A stretch of 64,000 nt of DNA from a virus, in the IMG/VR virus record IMGVR_UViG_3300044922_000175, positions 1-64,000 of that record; one strand, written 5' to 3'. The notes under the pieces are model-generated. The model was given only the letters and a program-made list of their open reading frames with translations, did not search any database and had not been told where the DNA came from. Position 1 is the first letter of the stretch. Each line of letters opens with the position of its first letter. The position numbers were made by a program, and so were the translations under genes. This document shows positions 22,494 to 29,249 of this stretch, in pieces.

Positions 22494-24476
22494 ATGAAAA
22501 GACATTGGGTAATGGATATAGAAACTATGTCAGATTTCTTCTGTGCTGTATTTGAGCACTATAAAGAAGAGTCTGTAACAGAATTTGTAATATCCTTTAA
22601 AGAGAATCAGATTAAAAAACTAGTAGATTTTATTAATGAGAACATTAAAAGTGAGGAATGGCATATCAGTTTTAATGGTCTTGACTTTGATGCACAAGTA
22701 ATACAGTACATCATTGATCATGCTCAAGAACTTATTGCACTAGATTCTGCACAAATTACAGATAAACTATATAAAGTAGCGCAAGATATTATCTATAGAA
22801 AGAATAATGGCGAGTTTGCTTTGTATAGTCACAAACAATTAAAGATTAACCAGATAGATTTATTTAAACTTAATCACTGGGACAATCCGGCTAAAAGCTC
22901 TAGCCTTAAATGGTTGGAGTACACATTAGATTGGCACAATGTAGAGGAGATGCCCATACATCATAGTGATAGCATAGATACTATTGAAAAACAAGAGATG
23001 GTACTAAGCTACTGTAGAAATGATGTAAAGTTCACCAAGAAGATAATGGAGTATAGTAAATCTCAGATTGCTTTACGTGGTGTACTTACAAAAGAATATG
23101 GTATTAACCTGTACAGTGCTAGTGAGCCAAGGATATCTAAAGAACTATTTAAGTATTTCTTATCTAAAGCTACCGGGATTAGTAGTTATGAGCTCAACGG
23201 TCTTAGAACTAACAGAACTCTTATCAAAGTAAATGATATCATTCTAGACTATGTGAAGTTTAAAACACCAGAGTTGCAGGCGCTGCTAGATAAGTTTAGA
23301 ACTATTGAGTTAGACCCTAAAGAAACTAAAGGCGGGTTTGCTCATAGTGTAACTTATAAAGGTATGCAAACTGACTTTGGTCTAGGCGGTTTACATGGTG
23401 CACGTTCCGGAATCTTTGAAGCCAAGAATGGTATGATAATAATGTCATCAGATGTTGTAAGTTATTATCCTAACCTAGCTATTAAGAATAAATGGGCCCC
23501 AGCTCATCTTCCTAAAGAAGAATTCTGTGAGCAGTATGAGTGGTTCTTTACAGAGCGTAAGAAGATCCCTAAGAAAGATCCAAAGAACTATGTATACAAG
23601 ATCATCTTGAATAGTACTTATGGCCTTAGCAATGATAAGAATAGCTTTCTGTATGATCCTGAGTTTACCATGCGTATTACTATTAATGGTCAGCTCAGTC
23701 TATGCATGCTTTATGAGATGATAGCAGAGGGTATACCCGGTTCTATTCCCATCATGCAGAATACAGATGGTCTAGAGATGATGATACCTGAAGAACATAA
23801 AGCAAAATATCTTGAGATATGTTCTGAATGGGAAACAATCACTCAGCTAGCACTAGAACATGACCAGTATCAGAAGATGATTATTGGTGATGTAAACAAT
23901 TACATTGGTATAAATACCCACAGGGAAGCAGATCAAGAGACTCTAATTAGTCTTAAAGAAGATGAGCCCTACTATGTTTATACTGATAATGGTTATTCCC
24001 CAGTAAAGTGTAAAGGTAGATTTGAGTTTCATCACTTAGCATTACATAAGAATAAATCTTTCTTAATCATCAGAAAGGCGCTCTATAATTACTTTGTATT
24101 TAATACCCCGGTAGATAAAACTATTCTGGAATCTAAAAGCATAGTTGACTTCTGTGGTGGTATAAAAGCAAAAGGTGATTGGAGATTTACAAGTAACTGC
24201 ATGATTAAGGGTGTGCTCATAACAGAACCATTACAGAAAATAGTGAGATACTATATCTCTAATAAGGGTTGTAAGATACTAAAACAACACAGAGATGGTA
24301 GAATCATACAAGTAGAATCAGGTAGATGGTTGCAGACTACATTGAATAAGTTAGATAAAAAAGATTGGGATGGTTATGATATCAACTATGATTATTATAT
24401 TAACAATGCAATACGTGAAATTATGAATGTATGTCCAGAAAAGATAGCTTACCAACAACTAGAACTAAACTTATGA
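22494..24476 (+). CDS. DNA polymerase, family B, with 3'-5' exonuclease
   Basis: Protein of 660 residues, compact for family B. Exonuclease motifs: MDIETM (D8, E10), FNGLDFDAQ and the ExoIII-type YCRNDVKFTKK. Polymerase motifs: A, DVVSYYPNL with D320; B, KIILNSTYG starting at K369; C, MQNTDGLEM with D425. In motif C the usual first Asp of DTD is Asn, while the catalytic second Asp is kept. It is the replicative polymerase of the phage. It follows the 22456 terminator, and its stop overlaps the next ATG. Confidence 0.9.
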   Translation: MKRHWVMDIETMSDFFCAVFEHYKEESVTEFVISFKENQIKKLVDFINENIKSEEWHISFNGLDFDAQVIQYIIDHAQELIALDSAQITDKLYKVAQDIIYRKNNGEFALYSHKQLKINQIDLFKLNHWDNPAKSSSLKWLEYTLDWHNVEEMPIHHSDSIDTIEKQEMVLSYCRNDVKFTKKIMEYSKSQIALRGVLTKEYGINLYSASEPRISKELFKYFLSKATGISSYELNGLRTNRTLIKVNDIILDYVKFKTPELQALLDKFRTIELDPKETKGGFAHSVTYKGMQTDFGLGGLHGARSGIFEAKNGMIIMSSDVVSYYPNLAIKNKWAPAHLPKEEFCEQYEWFFTERKKIPKKDPKNYVYKIILNSTYGLSNDKNSFLYDPEFTMRITINGQLSLCMLYEMIAEGIPGSIPIMQNTDGLEMMIPEEHKAKYLEICSEWETITQLALEHDQYQKMIIGDVNNYIGINTHREADQETLISLKEDEPYYVYTDNGYSPVKCKGRFEFHHLALHKNKSFLIIRKALYNYFVFNTPVDKTILESKSIVDFCGGIKAKGDWRFTSNCMIKGVLITEPLQKIVRYYISNKGCKILKQHRDGRIIQVESGRWLQTTLNKLDKKDWDGYDINYDYYINNAIREIMNVCPEKIAYQQLELNL

Positions 24477-24724
24477 TTAATATAGAAAAACAACCGATTC
24501 ACAAGACTGAGGTCTTTATTCACAATGGTACTTACATAACTAAGGATGCATGGGAAGATGAGATAGATTTAACACCCTATCCTTTCTCATGCACACTTAG
24601 AATAGATCATCTACAACAATCTGTTACTTGTAGTGTAGTTTGGCCGCAAGTAAAACCACCTGGTACAGAAGCTATAGAAGTAGAGATTGAGAAAAAACTA
24701 AGAAAAATCTATGTCAACCCTTAA
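24473..24724 (+). CDS. Hypothetical polymerase-linked small protein
   Basis: Protein of 83 residues from ATG 24473 (MINIEKQPIHKTEVF), overlapping the polymerase stop (ATGA). The ATG at 24431 inside the polymerase is rejected. It is probably beta-rich (ITKDAWEDEIDLTPYPFSC). Translational coupling suggests a polymerase-associated role, but no motif confirms it. Confidence 0.5.
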   Translation: MINIEKQPIHKTEVFIHNGTYITKDAWEDEIDLTPYPFSCTLRIDHLQQSVTCSVVWPQVKPPGTEAIEVEIEKKLRKIYVNP

Positions 24725-25205
24725 TGAAAAAGAAACATTAAAGATCCAGGTGCATAATTTAAAATTAGCACTTAGAAGAAAAGAGGAACAACTTATTAAG
24801 ATCAAGGAAGAACACAGTACTGAATTACAAAAGGTAAAGAAAGATTACGGAGTAAAGTTATTACATCTACGTATTACTCTCTCACCTAAAAAGGAATTAA
24901 CAGACAATGTTATACCCCTGCTTTGTAATATACTGCATTCTGTAACAGGTGTATCCGCTAAAGAGATATTAAGTAAGTCCCGCAAAAGAGATTACATTAT
25001 ACCTAGGTATGTGATTATTCATATACTTAGACTAGAAGGTAAAACACTACAATTTATTGGAAAAACAATTGGTAATCAACATCATGCAACTATTATACAT
25101 GCTATTAGAAATGTAGAAGACTGGCATACATATCCAGAGTACTACAAAAAAGAAATAGAAATATATAATAAAACAAAGAAATTGTTTGAAGAAATAAAAA
25201 ACTGA
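24711..25205 (+). CDS. Second DnaA domain IV-like protein, with coiled coil
   Basis: Protein of 164 residues. Residues 5-50 form a charged coiled coil (KIQVHNLKLALRRKEEQLIK). From about 75 the chain follows DnaA domain IV closely: VSAKEILSKSRKRDYIIPRY, then FIGKTIGNQHHATIIHAIRN, matching the DnaA signature around GRDHTTVLHA. It has no ATPase domain. Compared with the 11326 protein, this one keeps the first helices of domain IV better and could dimerise through its coiled coil. Confidence 0.72.
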   Translation: MSTLNEKETLKIQVHNLKLALRRKEEQLIKIKEEHSTELQKVKKDYGVKLLHLRITLSPKKELTDNVIPLLCNILHSVTGVSAKEILSKSRKRDYIIPRYVIIHILRLEGKTLQFIGKTIGNQHHATIIHAIRNVEDWHTYPEYYKKEIEIYNKTKKLFEEIKN

Positions 25206-25206
25206 T

Positions 25207-25214
25207 TATATTTG
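25207..25214 (+). promoter_or_regulatory. Promoter element TATATTTG of the GroES-like gene
   Basis: TATATTTG matches TAnnTTTG. TTG triplets lie 18 and 22 bases upstream, near but not at the ideal spacing. Transcription from here would give a 5' leader of about 95 bases that contains the hairpin at 25238-25292. Confidence 0.6.
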
Positions 25215-25237
25215 TATTGTCTTCTGATTTTCATAGT

Positions 25238-25292
25238 AATCACTCACTAATGTGTACTAGGTTATGCCTGTTTCCTAGTACACAGAGTGATT
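25238..25292 (+). promoter_or_regulatory. Long bulged hairpin in the leader of the GroES-like gene
   Basis: AATCACTC (25238-25245) pairs with GAGTGATT (25285-25292), and TGTGTACTAGG (25251-25261) pairs with CCTAGTACACA (25274-25284). That gives 19 perfect pairs with one five-base bulge and a 12-base loop. No T run follows, so it is not a terminator. It ends 21 bases before ATG 25314. It may stabilise the mRNA, control translation or be processed. Confidence 0.6.
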
Positions 25293-25313
25293 AGAAAACT
25301 AAAAACCAAAACA

Positions 25314-25601
25314 ATGAGCACATTTAAACTAAGAGGTAAAAGAATTTTACTAAATAAACCACACAAAGAAACCTTTGGAATTGAATTAACTGAAACTGCT
25401 AAAGCAGAAATGGATGCTGAACTTATGAAAAAATGGACAGCATTAGAAATATATGCTATCGGTACTGATGTAACTGAAGTTAATGTAGGAAACAAAGTAT
25501 ATATCCCCAGCTATACCTTACAATCTGCAGAAATTGTGGACATGCATGATCAAGGTATAAAGATTATGGTTGGGGAACAAGACATTGCCATTATTTGGTA
25601 A
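25314..25601 (+). CDS. GroES-like co-chaperonin
   Basis: Protein of 95 residues from ATG 25314 (MSTFKLRGKRILL), the size of GroES. An in-frame ATG at 25287 lies in the hairpin and is rejected. The C-terminal part, EVNVGNKVYIP then KIMVGEQDIAIIW, follows the GroES pattern of V-vGDkV and a final IMrE-DILAI-like strand. A phage GroES such as T4 gp31 replaces host GroES to fold capsid protein. No GroEL gene is seen here, so it would work with host GroEL. Last gene of the + block. Confidence 0.7.
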   Translation: MSTFKLRGKRILLNKPHKETFGIELTETAKAEMDAELMKKWTALEIYAIGTDVTEVNVGNKVYIPSYTLQSAEIVDMHDQGIKIMVGEQDIAIIW

Positions 25602-25680
25602 TACTAGGTAACCACTAACCCTCTGGTAGTAGGCGTTGATCAGGATGGAAAGCTAAGGTCATGTAAGTCCTGCCTAGTTT
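25602..25680. other. Convergent intergenic region with closing 7-bp stem
   Basis: The region between the two converging gene blocks begins with ACTAGGT (25603-25609) and ends with GCCTAGT (25672-25678), which can close a 76-base structure. The inside contains further short complementary pieces. A bidirectional terminator or small structured RNA is possible. It lacks the T-loop and D-arm consensus, so it is not called a tRNA. Confidence 0.4.
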
Positions 25681-26166
25681 TTAATCCCAGTGTTTATTAT
25701 ATCTTTCCCAATAGAATTCAGGAATAGTATCTGTATAAGCCTGTACGTAATCACATTTAAATATACTAGTATTCATCTCAGTAAGAGCTATGGTGATAAT
25801 ATCATCATTCTCATAACCCCTATCTAACAATCTCTCTTTTATCCAAGTATAGTTATTACCAGAAAGTACCGCTGCTTCTACTAAGATAATCTTATTATAT
25901 AACACAGGTAATGCAGTGCTCTCTTTCTTAAACTTTAATTCATAGTAATCTCTCTCCTCACCAGGATAAGGAACATCTACTCCAATCATATCCAACATAG
26001 TACCTCCTTCAGAAAGATGGTGTGCGATTTCCATTGCTACCTTAGAAGAATAATCTGGGGACACATTAAGTACCACTGTATCATGGGGATCTACCCTAGG
26101 TAACCTCTTGAGCAAGCCTTGTATGAGCTCATACTCTTTTAAAAAATCTATATACATATTAATCAC
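25681..26166 (-). CDS. Possible phosphoribosyltransferase-fold protein
   Basis: Protein of 161 residues. VVLNVSPDYSSKVAMEIAHH and later YNKIILVEAAVLSGNNYTWI are laid out like the strand-helix and PRPP-loop (VDDvxxTGxT) regions of type I phosphoribosyltransferases, but the acidic pair is replaced (VEAAVLSG), so activity is uncertain. It overlaps the PhoH gene by 8 nt. Last gene of the - strand block. Alternative: another Rossmann-like fold. Confidence 0.4.
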   Translation of the reverse strand: MINMYIDFLKEYELIQGLLKRLPRVDPHDTVVLNVSPDYSSKVAMEIAHHLSEGGTMLDMIGVDVPYPGEERDYYELKFKKESTALPVLYNKIILVEAAVLSGNNYTWIKERLLDRGYENDDIITIALTEMNTSIFKCDYVQAYTDTIPEFYWERYNKHWD

Positions 26167-26845
26167 TAAAGGTCTTATATACTTCTAGTATAGGAGAAAC
26201 TATACTGTGTCTGTGATTCTGTAATAAAGCAAAGACCTTAAATCCCTGAACATGTTCTTCTATACGTGCTAAGAAACTAAAACCGGATGTCTTCTTATCT
26301 TTAAGATCTATCTGGGCAATATCACCACAGATTACCATCTTACTTTCTTTACCCAATCTACCTAGAATAGCCTCCATCTGAGAGTGTGTAACGTTCTGGG
26401 CCTCATCTACAATGATGAAACTATTTACAAACGTCCTACCTCTTACAAATGCAAAGGGCACAATCTCAATATTACCAAATTCTATTTCTTTATCTATTTT
26501 CTCTTTGTTATAAAGAGCATATAAATTATGATAAATAGGCGCTAACCATGGGTCCATTTTTTCTTTAATGTCTCCGGGTAAGAATCCTATATCTTCTTTA
26601 GATACAGTGGGTCTAGTAATAATAATCTTGTCAACCTCTTTGTTAAATAACATATCTAAGGCAACTTGACAGGCTACAAGTGTTTTACCTGAGCCTGCCA
26701 TACCTTTTAATACAGTTATTGGATTGTCTAGAATCAGAGACTTAGCTCTTTTCTGCTCCTCATTTAAAGTTATTTGAAACTTGATGGGATTCTTGGGCCT
26801 TCTTTTTGCTTTGAAGACCTCATCTTCATGTGAATTTGATGTCAT
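26159..26845 (-). CDS. PhoH-family ATPase
   Basis: Protein of 228 residues from ATG 26845, which overlaps the upstream stop (ATGA). The longer start at 26866 is rejected. Walker A is GMAGSGKT (K54), followed by IIITRPTVSKEDIGFLPG, a PhoH hallmark, and Walker B IIVDEAQN. GDIAQIDL matches the family's sensor motif. PhoH ATPases are widespread in phages. An RNA-related helicase/ATPase role is suspected, but the phage function is not established. Confidence 0.88.
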   Translation of the reverse strand: MTSNSHEDEVFKAKRRPKNPIKFQITLNEEQKRAKSLILDNPITVLKGMAGSGKTLVACQVALDMLFNKEVDKIIITRPTVSKEDIGFLPGDIKEKMDPWLAPIYHNLYALYNKEKIDKEIEFGNIEIVPFAFVRGRTFVNSFIIVDEAQNVTHSQMEAILGRLGKESKMVICGDIAQIDLKDKKTSGFSFLARIEEHVQGFKVFALLQNHRHSIVSPILEVYKTFSD

Positions 26846-27027
26846 GCTTGTTCTCCGTTGCAGCAAGGTATAGCATTTTGTTTACATACCGGGCACTGAT
26901 AGTGACCATGTACAAAAATATATTCTACCCTACTATTACAAAATACACAATAATCAGAAGTTTTTATGCATGAGAGACTCTTGCACTCCTGATTGTCCGT
27001 GGTATTTGCTTCCTGGTTTTTTATCAT
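26842..27027 (-). CDS. Small zinc-finger protein overlapping the dcd gene
   Basis: Protein of 61 residues with two metal-binding pairs, CVFCNSR and CPVCKQN, plus a CC near the end, so it is probably a zinc ribbon. The only standard start (27027) lies 74 nt inside the end of the dCTP deaminase gene in another frame. The Cys motifs sit in the non-overlapping part. The stop overlaps the PhoH start. Possible nucleic-acid or protein adaptor. Confidence 0.55.
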   Translation of the reverse strand: MIKNQEANTTDNQECKSLSCIKTSDYCVFCNSRVEYIFVHGHYQCPVCKQNAIPCCNGEQA

Positions 27028-27487
27028 AAGTCTGGAGAATTTTACCAGCTACACGTTCAAATTTGATCTGACAGATCTTCATATTTGGATAAATACGTAA
27101 TGGTTTTACCACACGCATCTCTAATACTAGAGATCCCACAAATCCTGAATCAATAAATCCGGCACAAATGTGAATATCTAAACCTAATCTACCTAGACTA
27201 GATTTACCCATAACTGTAGCACAGATATCTTCCTTTACTCCAATAGTTTCATTACATGAGTAAAGATATAATTCACCTGGCTGTAACACATAACCCTCTT
27301 CAGGAATCTCAAATTCCTCTACAGGATTAGGTTGTCTGCAGTCTAAAGTATTACCCGTATATATTTTACATTTAGGGTTTAAAGTTAAATCTACAGAGTT
27401 TGGATTTAAATACTCTTGTTTAAAAGGAGAGATAATAATCATACCTCTCTCCTGCTCCAATAAAATTTCAGAATCTGCTAATACCAT
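26954..27487 (-). CDS. dcd: dCTP deaminase / dUTPase family protein
   Basis: Protein of 177 residues, the normal length. GKSSLGRLGLDIHICAGFID, then GSLVLEMRV (with the catalytic-type Glu), ICQIKFERV and KYHGQSGVQES follow the dCTP deaminase pattern step by step. It converts dCTP to dUTP, or in bifunctional forms to dUMP, feeding thymidylate synthesis. Distinction from a pure dUTPase cannot be made by eye. A TATCTTTG promoter element ends five bases before its ATG. Confidence 0.8.
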   Translation of the reverse strand: MVLADSEILLEQERGMIIISPFKQEYLNPNSVDLTLNPKCKIYTGNTLDCRQPNPVEEFEIPEEGYVLQPGELYLYSCNETIGVKEDICATVMGKSSLGRLGLDIHICAGFIDSGFVGSLVLEMRVVKPLRIYPNMKICQIKFERVAGKILQTYDKKPGSKYHGQSGVQESLMHKNF

Positions 27488-27492
27488 ACTGA

Positions 27493-27500
27493 CAAAGATA
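27493..27500 (-). promoter_or_regulatory. Minus-strand -7 element TATCTTTG before dcd
   Basis: CAAAGATA on the + strand reads TATCTTTG on the - strand and fits TAnnTTTG. It ends five bases before ATG 27487, so the dcd mRNA would be leaderless or nearly so. No matching TTG was found at 19-21 bases. Confidence 0.5.
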
Positions 27501-27507
27501 GTAATTA

Positions 27508-27654
27508 TTATCTACCTTGACCACGATATTTTGATTCAGGTGTAGCTTTTGGTCCAACGGATTTATGAGCCTTACCTTTTTTCTTATTTACATTTTTAGG
27601 TGCAAGGCTTTTAGCTAAACTAGTTCCGCCTTTTTTAGTTTTTGTTGCTGCCAT
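27508..27654 (-). CDS. Small very basic protein (48 residues)
   Basis: From ATG 27654: MAATKTKKGGTSLAKSLAPK and on to SKYRGQGR. Fourteen Lys and Arg residues and many Gly/Ser but no hydrophobic core suggest an unstructured nucleic-acid-binding or ribosome-like peptide. It overlaps the end of the secreted protein at 27635 by 20 nt. It is too short for most gene finders. Confidence 0.55.
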   Translation of the reverse strand: MAATKTKKGGTSLAKSLAPKNVNKKKGKAHKSVGPKATPESKYRGQGR

Positions 27655-28096
27655 ATATATAATATACAGCATTTTTTAAGGATTGCTGCATAGTCTTGTA
27701 AAAAACCTTTTTGTTATGTGGTATACCAGATACCTCAACAAACATGGCATTCACAAACATTGTTTTAGTAGCAGTACCCATATAGGTTTTGCCATCAATA
27801 ATAACTTTAGTTGTAATAATATATTGTCTCTTTAAAAACTGCAATCCTACAATATTTAGTAATTGTTCCGGCATTGCAATTGATACAATCTCTCCAGATA
27901 CAATACTTCCGGAATCACATAGACTATATTTATCAGAGATTAACTCTTCTAGTGTTGCCTTAGCACCAAACTCTACAGGCCTGTCTAGTAAATACTTTAC
28001 AGTAGCAGTGTTAGAAACAGTGTCAACTTTGTAGCATTGAGCACTCAGAGAAGTCATCATAGTGACTAGGGCAGAAAGTATAAATAGTTTTTTCAT
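27635..28096 (-). CDS. Secreted protein of unknown function
   Basis: Protein of 153 residues with a clear signal peptide (KKLFILSALVTMMTSLSAQ, cleavage after about residue 19). The mature part is beta-rich (YIITTKVIIDGKTYMGTATK) and has two Cys that could pair. It is expected to be periplasmic or exported. It follows the PA14/dockerin-like gene after one base and so belongs to the envelope cluster. No family recognised. Confidence 0.6.
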   Translation of the reverse strand: MKKLFILSALVTMMTSLSAQCYKVDTVSNTATVKYLLDRPVEFGAKATLEELISDKYSLCDSGSIVSGEIVSIAMPEQLLNIVGLQFLKRQYIITTKVIIDGKTYMGTATKTMFVNAMFVEVSGIPHNKKVFYKTMQQSLKNAVYYIYGSNKN

Positions 28097-28097
28097 G

Positions 28098-29249
28098 TTA
28101 GTAAGTTACTGCTCCAGAGTATCCAGGAGCTATTAGATATAGATTTAAAGTTCCTCCACTAGTTAAAGTAGAAGTTGAGAAGGTAGTTATTCCTGGATAT
28201 GTAGTACGCACATTACCAGTAGAAGAAGAGATTGTATTGTACTCAGTAGCTGTAAATATTCTTACATCAGAGGCTAACCTCCATCTAGTAAATCTTCCTG
28301 ACTTCCTAGCAGCTACATAGTATTTGTCTGCAATGTTTAATCTTCCGTCATCATTAACATCAAATCTGTGATAAGATAATCCATTGACTGTAGACTTACC
28401 TAAGATAATATTAGATACTGTTTGAATATCTGTGCTAGTGTAAGCCTGAATTCTTGTAGGTACATCTACTTGTATATACCATTGCGTACTTGCAGTAGTG
28501 GTTCTAGAGAAAGCATAGTATCCTGAAGAGTTAGTATAGGCTGTAGCATCTAAAGTCCAAGAAGAAGTTGTAGTAGTTATTGTCCCTACTTCAGAAGATT
28601 GATAAGAATGTGCAGACTGAGAAGGTCTTCTCCAGATAAGATATAATCCATCTCCGCCAGAGTATTCTTGCATGCGTGCAATAAACGTATAAGAAGTACC
28701 TGCGGTTAAACTCACACTGCCGTATTTGTAAGTACCTACTCCTTTACCTCCATAGTATTCAATAATACTTCCTGTGTTTACTAGCCAAAGATCTGATCCA
28801 TCATCAGAAGTCATACCAAAAGAATAGGTGCCAGTTTCTGCAGGGGTAAAAGTAAAACTTACTTCTGTAGCATAGTAATCTCCACTACTAGGAACACTAG
28901 CACCTGCAGAAGTTAATGTACTATAAGTTCCAAAATTTAAAGAAGAGTTACCCGACATTGTGGTTGTTGACCACAAACTAGTATGAGAGTAACTTGTGTT
29001 AAAACACCTATCCATTTCTGATCTCGTAGAAGGATAAGTAGAGTACTGTGTGGTAGCACCAGTTCCATTATGAGTTCTATAAACCTTTACTGTAGTAGAG
29101 TTATTTCCTGTAGTAGTTGTTGTTCTTTTATAAAGCTTCACAGGAACGTTTATAGCAGCACCTCCATTAGCACTGTACATATATCCTGAGTAAGTGAATT
29201 GTGCACTCAGTGGGTTCACAAAGAAGAGTAAAACAATGATCCACCTCAT
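28098..29249 (-). CDS. Secreted PA14- and dockerin-like surface protein
   Basis: Protein of 383 residues with a signal peptide (MRWIIVLLFFVNPLSAQ). A first Ig-like strand pair (about 18-45) is interrupted by a PA14-type domain (about 50-215: FTFTPAETGTYSFGMTSDDG, then GGDGLYLIWRRP). The Ig-like part then resumes (WTLDATAYTNSSGYYAFSR), followed by a dockerin-like calcium loop, FDVNDDGRLNIADKYYVAAR, at about 297-316. The Ig/dockerin/C-terminal part is homologous to part of the 33665 protein. PA14 domains bind glycans. It is expected to be exported, but has no T9SS tail. Confidence 0.7.
   Translation of the reverse strand: MRWIIVLLFFVNPLSAQFTYSGYMYSANGGAAINVPVKLYKRTTTTTGNNSTTVKVYRTHNGTGATTQYSTYPSTRSEMDRCFNTSYSHTSLWSTTTMSGNSSLNFGTYSTLTSAGASVPSSGDYYATEVSFTFTPAETGTYSFGMTSDDGSDLWLVNTGSIIEYYGGKGVGTYKYGSVSLTAGTSYTFIARMQEYSGGDGLYLIWRRPSQSAHSYQSSEVGTITTTTSSWTLDATAYTNSSGYYAFSRTTTASTQWYIQVDVPTRIQAYTSTDIQTVSNIILGKSTVNGLSYHRFDVNDDGRLNIADKYYVAARKSGRFTRWRLASDVRIFTATEYNTISSSTGNVRTTYPGITTFSTSTLTSGGTLNLYLIAPGYSGAVTY

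Noticed and set aside
25603-25678. tRNA-sized segment closed by a 7-bp acceptor-like stem
   Set aside because: No T-loop (GGTTCRANTCC-like), no D-loop GG and no anticodon arm could be drawn on either strand.
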